64,000 nucleotides of DNA, from contig CM049309.1 in the NCBI GenBank assembly GCA_026874595.1, positions 41,743,079 through 41,807,078 of the forward strand, in the 5' to 3' direction. Every line of letters begins with the position of its first letter. The stretch's first letter is position 1. The position numbers and the translations under genes are program-made. The notes beneath the pieces were generated by a model. That model was not told the origin of the DNA. It worked only from the letters and a program-made list of their open reading frames with translations, and did no database searches. Shown piece by piece: positions 1 to 12,300 of this stretch. Source of the stretch: Sipunculus nudus (lineage: Eukaryota > Annelida > Sipuncula > Golfingiida > Sipunculidae).

Positions 1-2399
1 GTTCATTCATATCTTCAGTGGCCTTATCAGTACACTGAATGTGTAAATAGTGTTATACGGACTTACGACTGTGTATGCGTGTACTCGAGCAATAATAACG
101 TGTCGATGATAACTGACCCGTACAGCTTTATGGCTCATTTGACGATCGGTGAATATACATGCGTCGTGTACTTACCTGACAACGTGCAGACAATGCACGA
201 TTTAATGAATCACACTTCTAAGAGGTCTACAAAACATCGTCTGATCACGCATGGACGGATTTGTGTATATAGCTGTACATAGTAATGTATGTAACAGAGT
301 ACGGGACTTCCGCGGCACTCTAAATGCAATTAATTAAGTGGTCCCTCTGAAATTAGGCATATGCATGGTTTCCCGCCAGTGCAGATTCCAGTGTAGGCTA
401 GCTCAACTAGCTGATAACTCGCAATTACTCCCTTTAATTAATATTATTACTACTCTGTTCAAAGTTGAATATTGTAGGTGCTTGCTCAGGGTTGAATCCA
501 GGATTTACCGAGGACTCATAAAAAAATGTCCGTAGGTCTGGAAAGGGGCGGGGGGGGGGGGGGGGGAGGGGGGGGTCCAGGCCGTAGGAAATGATGTGTG
601 TGTGTTGGGGGGGGGGGGGGGTCCGCTTTTGTATGCTTGAAGTCAAACGTGACATATACAGCCGAATTCCAGAATATATATGATTATATTCAAATATGAA
701 TCGAAATAGACAATTAATATAAGTATGATTTCAGTATGACTATATACACGTATATAAGTAAATAGGAGTTAAGATTTATAAAGATTTAATCAAGAATATA
801 GATACATTTATATTTATACCTATATACAGACATACATTTACAAATAATACAGCTTTAAATTTAAACGTATATAGTTCCAAAATAAATTTATTGGGTCAGT
901 AATTATTTATAGCATCAATAAGAATTTAAACTCTTCATTTATTCTGAACTAAACCATGCAAATATATATATACGAACTATAGATGACTCGGCAAATCTTG
1001 CACGAGTATAGGCCCCTATATATGGTTTATTCATATAGGTCTATATATTTTTACGTATGTCGTTTTGTCGGACATATTATATAGTTCAATAAGGTATATA
1101 ATATAAAAATTATGAAAGCCGGATATCTATTGAGTGTTTCATTATCACGTTGTTTGCTAAATCATACCAAATGACTCAGTTCAAACGTCTTTATGCAGCC
1201 CCATGTGATGCCCTCTTACCGCGTCCCCTCACGGGGCCCACATGTATCTACACGTATCAGTTGATTTTAACTGATGACTTGTAAAAAAAACTTAGTATAC
1301 ATTATTTGCTTCTTTAACGTATAAGGTCGATATACATTTATATATATATAAATATATATATATGCATGTGTGTGTCTATATACGTGTATGCATGGTATAT
1401 GTATTTTATATATGCTTGCGGTACTTATACGTGATAATAATAATATTTCATGAAAAATATAATCACATAAAATAATATGGTCATAAGAATGCTCATTGCA
1501 GTTTCATTTCCCCTTTACGTTTATCACACCTGATGTTTGTTATCGATAGAAATATACTAACATTCGATTTTTACCAACGAGAAAGCTCTTTCGTCAACGA
1601 TACCAACTAATGATCGCAATTTTATGTTCGAAATTAATTTTTTCTCAATTTTAGCTAATGTTTTCTTGCGGGTAGTGCATTTTTTTAATGCTCGTGAACT
1701 GTCAACCATGCATTTAAATCCCATCTTAAAACAACCAAGGCGGTTATATATTCAAAGAACGTGTGGTTCTGAACAGTTGTGAACTATTGAAATGGTTGAT
1801 TTTTGTTGTGTAAATGTTTTTAATGGTTTATTCTGGGTGGGAAAAAATCTATAGACTGGGAAATATTTTTATCTGGTTCCCTGTCTCCCATCTAATATCC
1901 CGACTATATATAGTAATTCGCTATGATCAGGCTTCAAAATAAAAGTTTCAGATGGAACTGAAGAAGCGGACTAGCTTACATTGATGGATATGACCTAGCG
2001 ATAGCCGTACATTCTGTCGATACCTGTAGACCCTAGCATCAATAATAATTATGTTTTCAATTAACCATCTCTTCTCTTTCTTTTAGGTTTGAAAACTAAT
2101 TAGGCCTATTTTTTTAAATAATTTTTTTTACCACCGCTATCTATGGTGCAAGTTTTAAATAAATATATCCTTGTTGTTATTACAAATGAGTTTAATCTGC
2201 GAAACACTTGCGGCAAAAAAAATATTCTGATTATTATGGTTCATTTAAACTAAGAAAAAATACACCCTTTCCCTAAAAACACGGTAAAAAAATATTCAAA
2301 TAGCCCCATGCACAGGCAACACGGGTGTGGACTTGGTACACGCAACAACCTAAGCCAAGTCAGTTCCAAGCAATGATTCACAGGATACATATAATTTAT
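1..2399. other. AT-rich upstream intergenic DNA, no gene seen
   Basis: No coding exon, RNA gene or recognisable mobile element was found here. The sequence is AT-rich with short TA-rich runs around 1330-1420. Two long G-runs, near 549-566 and 607-620, are interrupted by a GT stretch. Open frames in this stretch are short and show no family resemblance. Confidence 0.6.
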
Positions 2400-2646
2400 C
2401 ATTTAACAGGTGTGTCGCCCGGATAATGAATAAGGCAGCGCCATTGCCGTCTGGCGTGAGATCGTGCGAGTCTAATGCACGCCGGTATAGGTAACCTGGA
2501 GAAAAGGCATGCTTTGCTTTTTAGCCGGAAGGTGTGCGTGGCGTCATGACAACGCCTGGAGTGTGTAGTGTGAACCACTCCCGTAACGCGTATTCATAAT
2601 ATCTCTCGACGTCATGCGGCTGGAGTCACCAGATCTTTCGAGTCGC

Positions 2647-2658
2647 TGATTGGTCACT
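2647..2658 (+). promoter_or_regulatory. NF-Y (inverted CCAAT) box
   Basis: The sequence CTGATTGGTCAC matches the extended NF-Y consensus CTGATTGGYYRR at 11 of 12 positions. NF-Y is a known partner of SREBP at sterol-regulated promoters. Here the box lies about 250 bp from the sterol element, further than the usual spacing, so cooperation is only possible. Confidence 0.45.
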
Positions 2659-2898
2659 GCTGACATTCCACCCGTGATTACTACGCATATCTATGAATGA
2701 GTTGCCTGGCTTCCCTGTACACATGTCACATGTTTCTTTAAAAATTGTTAAAATTTCTCAAATATATCAGACGCATCTTGTGTGATACTTTTCAGTGTGA
2801 ATTGTATTTCGAAGAACTCTCGGTTTGACTTTTTTGAGTGATTCAGTAAATCAACAAAATTAGTTGATACACATCAGGCCACTTGAGTTGACCTGGCG

Positions 2899-2908
2899 GT
2901 GGGGTGAT
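2899..2908 (-). promoter_or_regulatory. Sterol regulatory element (SRE-1), SREBP site
   Basis: The plus strand reads GTGGGGTGAT, whose reverse complement ATCACCCCAC is identical to SRE-1 of the vertebrate LDLR promoter. It lies 378 bp upstream of the start codon. In vertebrates SREBP binds this element and raises LDLR transcription when sterols fall. Regulation here is inferred from the motif; binding in either orientation is acceptable for SREBP. Confidence 0.55.
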
Positions 2909-3285
2909 CAGGAGATCATGAATATTAACTAGGTTCATGTTTACTGCTGTTACCGTTACTGGAGTGGTTCACTCCCCTGTTCACTGTGAATCAGATGGGA
3001 TACTGGTACCGTCCCTAAAGTTTGTAAATACTGGGAGAAGGATAAGAACGAGCATTTGCGAAATTTGCTTCCATAACCTTGACTAAAACAGGATTTTACT
3101 TCATTTTTTTCTCGTGAGTGAAGAGCGCGTTTTGAGGGAAGGAAAAGTAACAGCTGGCGCGATAGCTGCATGCCCAATAACAAATCCAAAGGGTGCAGAG
3201 ATAAACCGGTATCAAGAAAGTTTGGTTGAAAATTTGCTAGTGCAGCCGTACAGATTCTGAAGTCCGCTAGCAAAGACGTTGTATC

Positions 3286-3343
3286 ATGATGAATTGCCGG
3301 TGGATAGTACTACTGTTGATAGGACTTGCTGCCTTTGCGAATG
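3286..3343 (+). CDS. VLDLR: Gene 1 exon 1: signal peptide
   Basis: Two in-frame ATG codons begin the exon, and the first has A at -3. Residues read [20 protein letters not shown], a basic start, a hydrophobic core and a small-residue cleavage region. The exon ends in phase 1 before GTAAGT. Intron 1 is 417 bp and holds nothing recognisable. Confidence 0.88.
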
Positions 3344-6300
3344 GTAAGTAACAAAAATGCTTTAGCTTCACAAGCCATGTGGCATGATCGTAGTTGTGCA
3401 TAGGTAATGAGGTATGTTTGATGGCCAAAATTTTAACATTTCTCCCATTTCCTTTCAAGTGTGAAATCTTGTTTTTCTTGTAAAACGTATTGTGTACATT
3501 ACTTGTTTGCATATTAGTACTGAACATTAGTTTTCTGCCAATACTTGCGTGTACATGGGACTGCGGTTTGAAATGAACCATGAAACCACGCCGGCCGGTG
3601 TCTGCTTGAGCGGACACGCCTTCTTTTTAAACCTGGTCGGCGAAACGGAAATATTATACCACATAACCGGTACCCCCGTAACTGTCCCTGAAATCATTAA
3701 ATACATTAAAGGTTAGTTTTTCCAATAAAACTACGTTAGATATCCCTTCGATATTTTCAGGTACGAGTGATGAAGAAGAAACGACTTGCTCAAGCTCGCA
3801 ATTCGAATGTAAAAACGGAAAATGTGTTCCGTTAACATGGAAATGCGACCATGAGGACGACTGTGGAGACAATTCTGATGAAACCACTTGTGAAAATGGT
3901 AAGCTTTCTCGAATTTCTGGTGTAAATGTGCATTATGACAAAGGTTTTACATTGATAAAACTGAATTATTTTACGTCGAACAGTCAATACCGCTGCCGCC
4001 AATGGCAATGAGGTCTTGACTGCAGAGGTGGAATCCACGTGGCTTGGTCTAGAAACCAGACTTAACGCGAAAATATTCTAATATCACTGAAATATTGGTC
4101 AAATTGCAGTGGAACTAGATAAGTTTAATAAAGCAGTTTTGGTATTCGATGTTTTACGAGCACAGATTCCTGGCAACCAGCGAAGCCTTAATACCATTGG
4201 ATGTTGCCGGCTCGTAGTGGGCTTGGCACAATGCCAAGCGCATGGAGTGGCTGAGGCGAGGTGGCCTGACTCGCTTGAAGCTAAATATACAAGTCAAAAG
4301 TATGGGCGCAGACTTGTATAAATTTCATAGCGGTATCACAGTGATTGTATAATTATGTAGACTAGTATTTGACAGTAGATGTAATCATAATGTTCACATG
4401 GTAATTTTCAAAGACAAGTAGAAGTAAAATGTCTAATTAATAGAAATACCAGGTAATAATTCATTAATATTAACATAATGCAAGTTTCCCAGTCAGATTG
4501 GTTATTTTATTGGGCTGTTCGGAAAGTTTAAATTGGTTTTGGGATAACTCTTTAATTGCTGGTCTGTTGTTTAACAAAGACCAATCTAGAGTAACATACT
4601 GCAGTGAACTTGGTTATTTAACATGTTTATGAAAACAGCCAGTGTTGTAAATTATTAAATAGTGGTTTGACTTGTACAAATCGGCTTGTCTGGTTTGTTA
4701 AAGGGGTAAATGTTGAGACCTAGTCCTTGATCAAAACAGGATTATCCTTAATTTGTAAATGCCTTATTGTGGTAACTAATATGTTAAACATCTGTCATGT
4801 ATCCCTGACTGTAAAATTATCTGAAAATGTATGAAGGTATGTTTTTTTGTTGCAATATTAAATGTTAACCCAAATGAGTAAAATAACTGTTATTCATGGA
4901 TTTTGAGGATTCTGGTGTAGGTTTTTGAGAAAAATGAGCTGCCCCTGAAGATTTGTTTTGGTTGTACTAAGAACTGATGTAGTAGTAGATTAGGGTTTAT
5001 ACAAGGTCATAATAGTAAGACAGTTGTACTCACAAGAGGGTATAGTATTAACTATTGATGACTATCATAGACTTGATATATGTCCATATAATCACAGGAC
5101 ACCAGGGCAGCATCAGGGGTAGATATCACAGTCCAGTCCAAAGACTAAAAGTACACAGTCCATCAGGATACAAGGTCCATCAGGAATGGCTGTTTCACAT
5201 GAGAGGTTCTATGTTAAAAAAGCTGATCAAGATTTTCAGTTAACAGAAGTCTTGTTTTAGGCAAACATTGGGATAAAAACATAGGATCCATATATAAACA
5301 CAATACCATCAATTATGCATCATACAGCAAGGACAGATCATACAGCTACTTAGCTGGGATAGAGGAGAAAATTGGCCCCTGCATATTGGGGAATAAGGTA
5401 ATAGCTTGGGATGTTATGGCTCAGCAGACAGCATTTAGCCTACAAATTTGGGAACTACCAAACGGGGCTGCTTATAAGCTGTCCAGTATTGGATTTGCTT
5501 CAGCCTATAGAGGCAGTGTCAGAGTTCTGCAATACCATCACTGGGATTAAAAAGTTACTGCAAGACCATCACTGGTGATTAAAAAGAAGTCTTTGGTATG
5601 GCAGCTGTCAGTACAACAGGGTTAGCTGTTGTGTTGTGTTTTATTGCAATGTCGGAGTATTTCCTGATGTTCCCCACAGCTGAAGGTTGGGTATTTTTTT
5701 TTCCATTTTGGTAACAGATATTAATTAGTTATACATTATAAATTCACAAAGTTTTTTTATCTCTGTGGTATCAGAGAGATAAATGTATATATATTTTGCC
5801 AAAAGCTGGCCAATCATAACATTCCTAGAAACTGTCATAATTTATGCCTGGGCATCTGCCTGATGTCTGACCTGGTAAACCAGCCTGTTTCAAGACTGAC
5901 TGGTGCAGGGTCTGTCTCAGTTAGCGGATGTGCCAGGAAAGCCTGGTGTGTGAGCAACTGATAGAAGCACCTGCCCAGCTGCCATGCAGATCATGCATCA
6001 TCTGGCTGGCTCACTTATAAATAGTCCCTTATGTCTGTGTGTCAGCATCACACCACCAGATGGGAATTTTGCAATGTTTCATATTTTTTGGACATGCCCG
6101 CTGAAGCATGCTTGCATCAAATGTGAAAATATGTATATTAACAAGGTTATTATTGCAACGCGAGTCTGTAAGCAGAAGATGGACATAATTTACATATGCT
6201 TCAGCATGTATGGCCTAGTTCCTAGTGTATTACGCTTTTATCTGTTACTACAGGTTTTAACTAAGTTGTGACAGCTATCAACTTTATTTGCTTCTGTGCA

Positions 6301-9300
6301 AGATTGTGGAAAATAGAATGAGTATCATTATTTCACACAATGGAAAAATACTTGTTAGGGAATATATTTACTTAACTTTGCCTATGCTGATCCTAGAGGT
6401 AAAAGTGAAACACAGCAGCTCTGCTCAGGAAGTTAAGATTTGTTATTTACAAACCCTGGATAAAGAAAGATGGTTAAAAGGCTTTTGTTTCCCTTTTGGC
6501 TGATATTAATCTCCATGTGATCATAATACAAGTTAAACTGGCAAGGATTGTTAATTTCAAATAGCAGACAGTGGCTATTGACTGGATGTGGGGGTGGGAG
6601 TGCAACGTACACACATGGCCTGATAGTGACAAGCAATTCGATGATGCCACATCTGCATGGTGTGGGTGTCGGTCAATACTGTGACCTGAAGTGAACTCTT
6701 GCATTCACTCTCACAGCTGTAACCCAATTGTCCCTGGTTGTCTGGCTTGATGTTTTTTAATACTAAGGTTTTCAAGCCTATTGTGCTATATTCCCCAGTA
6801 GCATTCTAATTGGTCTTTTATAAGAGTGTGATTTGTTTTACCTGGTAAAGATTATAATAATAAAAATATCATATGATTGTGTAAATCAGTACTCCCAGTC
6901 TTTGAGAATTAGAAGCTCAGACCAGCAGTTATTGAGTCAGACAGCTAGGTGTTAAGATTTCCTTGACAAGGTGTGAATAGAATCATTGTATGTAAACTTA
7001 ATAAATTTTTGCATACTTCACAATTAAAACTTATCATTCTCATAAATTTTGATGGCTTGTTGAAAGGAATTTGTTCTAAATTTCAGTTCAACAGACTTGC
7101 GGTGAACATGAATACAGATGTAATTCAGGCAAGTGCATCCCTGTACGTTGGCAATGTGATGGGGAGCCAGATTGTGATGATGAAGATGATGAAGATGAAA
7201 GTCAATGCAGTGAGTATAAATTTATATTTATTTTTTTTTAAAAGTGATAAAGCACAAAAATGTCTCGACTCTCAGTTCAAATGAAACACATTGTCAAGTA
7301 GATGAAGTTTACATGGTTGTGAATACATGGAAGTCCACATGGGACATACATTGTACCTATTTTGGGAGAAAAAAATCACCAAACACCCACAGCCAGTACA
7401 GTTTAAATTGGACCTGAAATTGTTGGTATTATATATAGAAATTGCAATGAAATTGGGACATCCCCTTGCAGACTTGCCCAATTTTGTGATTTTCCCATAA
7501 CATGGATTATAGAGGACTGACAGCAGGCATGGGAAGGACTGGCAACAAGTGGTCCCATACTGTTTATTGTCAGTTATGTGTTGTGGCTAGCCCTGGCACT
7601 TTTAATGATGACTGTTTATCCCAGCAATATTGTATATAATGGTGCTGTCTATTGGCAAAAAAATATCTTTTGAAGTTAAATACAGACTTCATAGACAAGG
7701 CTGGTATTAAGTTGCACTCATTTCTGTTTGATATCTAAAAATAATGACCTGACCGATTTCAGTTTGAGGTCACTGTAGGCTCTGGTGACCAGTTGCTATG
7801 GACTGCAGTCAATAACATGCTTCCCGGTCCACAAAACATAGCTGTCTCAGGAGGTAAACAGTGCATTGTGGGCTTCATGGGTGGTGTTAGGGGGAGTTAT
7901 TGACGTAAGAAGCATTTGTTTGCTGGAGACTAGGCAGAAATATGCAAAGAGAGGTGGGTCACAGAGTGCATAGCAGGCGACAGACGACATTCTGTCAAGG
8001 GCATATACACCACAAGAGGGCTATTGAAGAAACCTGCTTAGGAGGTGTTGCCGTTTGTGTATGGTAACAATGGTCAATACAAGCTTGAAATGCCTGTGTG
8101 GCTGTCAGTGGCGGTGATATGGGTCACTGCCTGGCGCGCTGGTCTCTGATTGGTCCATGCAGGAGAGCTGAGCAATCTCCTGATGTTTAAGGTGAAGTAC
8201 CTATCAATGGATCATTAAGGTGACTACGTGACCTACAAATGCCTATAACACGGTACACTTCCCTGTCTCTGCATATCTTTATCAAATACATGTACACACT
8301 TAACAAGATTAGCCTTTTGAGTACTGGGAGTATTTTGGTACATGACTTGCATTTTTGTGCCACACTAATAAATTATGTAAATTGTCTGTGTTTTATATAC
8401 TGGTATGTATAACTAGTGTACACTGTGTAGGTCTGTTTTAAAACACATTCCACATAACTGCTTGGTTAGCAGACCATTAAAGCATGTACAAATGTCTTCA
8501 TTTGGAGAGGTTAATAGCATTTTCAGTTTTTCAATAAATTTACTCCATTAAGTGAAAGTGGTGATAGTTTCCCACATTCATCTATTATTTTTGCCAGTTT
8601 TAGAAACAGAAACAAATATTAAAACCATGAGTTACCAGTGAATATCAAACACAGTACAATGTTTCCCCTTGGCCTTGTACTTTTAGTCAAGTGGATCACG
8701 TGTTTAGATCAGGCCATTTACATGTGATATGGAATGAAGTAGTCAATTTCAAGTATTCAGTGGTTTGAAGCGACTCGTTGATGGGCATGCATTGTCCTTT
8801 ATCATAAAATCATGAAATAGATTAATGATGCAAGGGAAAAAAAACTTGTCAAGAATCAAAGAGGCAAAAAGGCAAAGTTCTGAAGATTTTGCTTTTCAGG
8901 CAACTATTTACTATTATTCTCTTTTATTCAAATATTATTTTAAAAAATCAGAAAAAAATGATTTTCACAATGTAGTCTAGAGATTCAGTTAAAAAATAAA
9001 TCAACATTGATAAATTCAAAATTAACTAATAATCATTTGAATCTTTTGTGTAGATAAGAGAACTTGCCGCAGCAATGAATTCCAGTGTGGCAAAGGAGGT
9101 ACTTGCATTCCAAGTGACTGGAAATGTGACGATCAGAGTGACTGCCCTGGTGGCGAGGATGAACAAGACTGCGGTAAGGATAATATCCAAATGATATTTT
9201 AGATTGTACAGTAAGGAATCGCGTAACAAATTCAGGAACTCTAATCATGTGGCATTTCTTTTAATTGACACATATCCTTGGAGATCGTCAACATTGAACT

Positions 9301-12300
9301 GTTAAAATTCTATGAAATGTAGTGTTTCAAATTTTGTAGTTCAGTATAAACGTTATGCAGCTTGTTAATTTGGTGTCCTTTCTGTTGCAGCTCGTCCAAG
9401 CTGTCAGTCAGATGAATTCATGTGTAAAGATGGCAAACAGTGCATAACCACCCTCTGGAAGTGCGATCGTGATAAGGACTGCAATGATGGCTCTGATGAG
9501 GAAGAGTGTCGTAAGTTTATCCTTTATATCAGTATACGGTAAAATTAAGGCTTTATCTATTCTTTCTGTCATCTCTTGTTGGTAGGACTTGGTACATGTG
9601 ATACACTGTCTTGTCATGGACAAAAGGTGTTTATTGTAAAATTGATGACACTTGACAAACTTTAGCTATATCATAGAGAAAAAAGGTAATCACAGCAATT
9701 TTAATAACCGTAATTTTAATAACCTTGAACTCTGACGATAAGACCAGGAGAAAACTTTTTTGAATATTTAACATCCTACTTGTCCTTTTTCATTCACAGC
9801 TGCTGCAACTTGCAGTGAAAATCAGTTCCAGTGCACGGATGCAAGCAGGCGCTGTATTCCATCCCGCTGGAGATGTGACGGTGACCATGACTGCAAAGAT
9901 GGAAGTGACGAGAACAACTGTCAGACACAAACCGGAAACACCTGTACTGGAGGAGAATTTGGGTGTGATAATGGTGAATGCATCCACCGTTCCTGGCGCT
10001 GCGATGGTGAAGCGGATTGCACTGATGGCTCTGATGAATCAGGATGTAAGTTTTAAAAAATTTCAATTTTCATCTTTTTTAAATTTAAGTATTCATAATA
10101 AAGTTTCCCATATACCATTGGGAAAACAAGTAGGTGCAATTACAAAGGTCCACAAACATCTGTAACAATGCCAAGTGTAATGTGCCAACCTTGCATGTAG
10201 CTTAGAAAAAAAATGAATACTTAAAGCTGATGTAAAATGTGATACTTGAAACAGACATAACATTAGATCAGCCAAATGTTGATCACAAATATGTAAATAA
10301 TTTAGCATGGACTGCTTCTGGGAATATCGGCTTTATACCATGCTTTATGGTAACTTCCTTTTTTTCAGGTGCTTCTGGTAGTACATGCCGTTTAGACCAA
10401 TTCAGGTGTAACAAGACTGGACTTTGCATCATGGGTCAGCTCCAGTGTAATGGCAAGAAGGACTGTCCCAAAGGAGAGGATGAGATGGATTGTCGTAAGT
10501 TTACACGTTGATCTCCATATTTCATTGTTCTGTACATGTATAATCTTCTTGTTTTCAGATTATCGATGTTAACATGGATTCAATTGTGTTCAAGGCATGG
10601 TTGAATTTATCCCTATTCTCAAAACAGAATAAGTAAAAAATGCAATAAATTGGCATTTTTAAAAAAAAAGCATTGCACTTTGCAGTAACTTTGATTGGGC
10701 AACTTGCTAGCTGTTTGAGTCTACCATTATTACCTGTACACATGCTCAGAATACACAGGGGGGGGGGGGAGAGAAAGGAGTATCATTACTTCCTTTATTT
10801 TGAAACCCTTGTTCTGATTTTCTGCTTGTTTTTCCAGCTACAGTTCCTGCTAAATGTGACCGTGAAACCCAGTTTGATTGTGGCAGTAGTGGTCGTCACT
10901 GCATCTCCATCAAGAAAGTTTGTGACGGAAACAATGACTGTGGCAGGTTTGAAGATGAGCAAAACTGCGGCCCACAGAGTGAGTATTAAATTCTTGTTTT
11001 CAAGCTTTGCTGAGTACAACTTTTAACCTCAGAAGTAATATGAAGATTACCTTAACTTGCATGTGATCTGCATTGTTTAATCATTCATATAAAGTTTTAT
11101 TCGGACTTGCTGTAACTAAATAACAATATTGTAGCAATAAAAAAATTGTTTGGGATATTGTCTTGCAATAACTAGTTTACTGAAATGTTAAAATATCACC
11201 AGGAAACCAAATTTGAACTTGTGTCAATATCTGTATGTACTGAAGGGATGCTTGAGACTGGTTAGTAATTAACATGAACTCTGAACCTGGGACATGATTC
11301 CTTTTTAGACCACAACCCCTGTGAGCATCACAATGGAGGATGTACACAATTGTGCAAAAACCATCCCAATGGCTACTACTGTGAATGCAATTCTGGTTAC
11401 AAGCTTGACCGTGATAACAAGACTTGTATAGGTAAGTAGTCACATGGAGACTCACTGTTCACAGAGTTTAAAAGGTAACATGGTTTGTATTTTATCATGT
11501 CCTAGTGCACCTTTTCAGAAGATGTGAAAAATAATAAATCCCCTTTCAGTTTCATGTTTAAAAACAATATGGTTGATATCTTCGAGAGAATATTTGTTCT
11601 CAGTTCTTTTTGTACAGTATTTTCAATTCTTTTTGTACAGTTGGTCTTTAGATTCAACCAGACCATAGATATGTATGCATGTGAAAAAGTATTTAAGACT
11701 AATCATTCTGCTTATCTTTTTTGTCCCCTGCTTCCTTGGAATCAGGGGACATTGATTTGGGTTTGTCTGTCTGTCTGTCCATCCATCAGGTTTTGGTTTC
11801 AGTGCATTAACTTTCCTAAATATCAAATTTCATAAATTTTAGTTACTGATTGCTCTCTTGCATACCTTGGTTAGGATTGGTTTTGGAGGGTCTGTCCGAT
11901 AACAAATTTTCACCAGCTTCAAAATAAAAAATTTAAAATTTTTAATCCCATTTCACAACCAAAATTACGACATGTGGAGACATCTTCAGGGCACTGTGAA
12001 AACTAAAACAGGCTGTGATATGTGGAGACATCTTCAGGTGAAAATGAAAACTAAAAAATTGATAAGGCAAGCATGAATGACAACAAGCCGGGGACATAAA
12101 TTCCACAAATTTGCTTGTCTAATTTCAGATATCAATGAGTGTGAAATCCCAGGCTCCTGCTCCCAAAAATGCGAGAATACCAAGGGGAGCTTCAAGTGCA
12201 GTTGTCTACCAGGTTACACTGTCGACCCTGCTCGTTCCCATACCTGCAAGGCCACTGGTCATGAGCCCTACCTTCTGTTTGCCAATCGACGTGATCTGCG

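Larger units (their letters stand above)
2400..3285 (+). promoter_or_regulatory. Putative promoter and 5' UTR of the VLDLR-like gene
   Basis: This segment immediately precedes the start codon of gene 1. The part from about 2410 to 2660 is richer in CpG than the DNA to its left. It contains an inverted CCAAT box (2649-2653) and a perfect sterol regulatory element (2899-2908). No convincing TATA box was seen near the start, so the transcription start is unknown. The promoter role is inferred from position and motifs only. Confidence 0.5.

Noticed and set aside
9794-10165. Long frames on both strands over 9.8-10.2 kb
   Set aside because: Off-frame translations of exon 6 of gene 1; the true frame gives two class A repeats.
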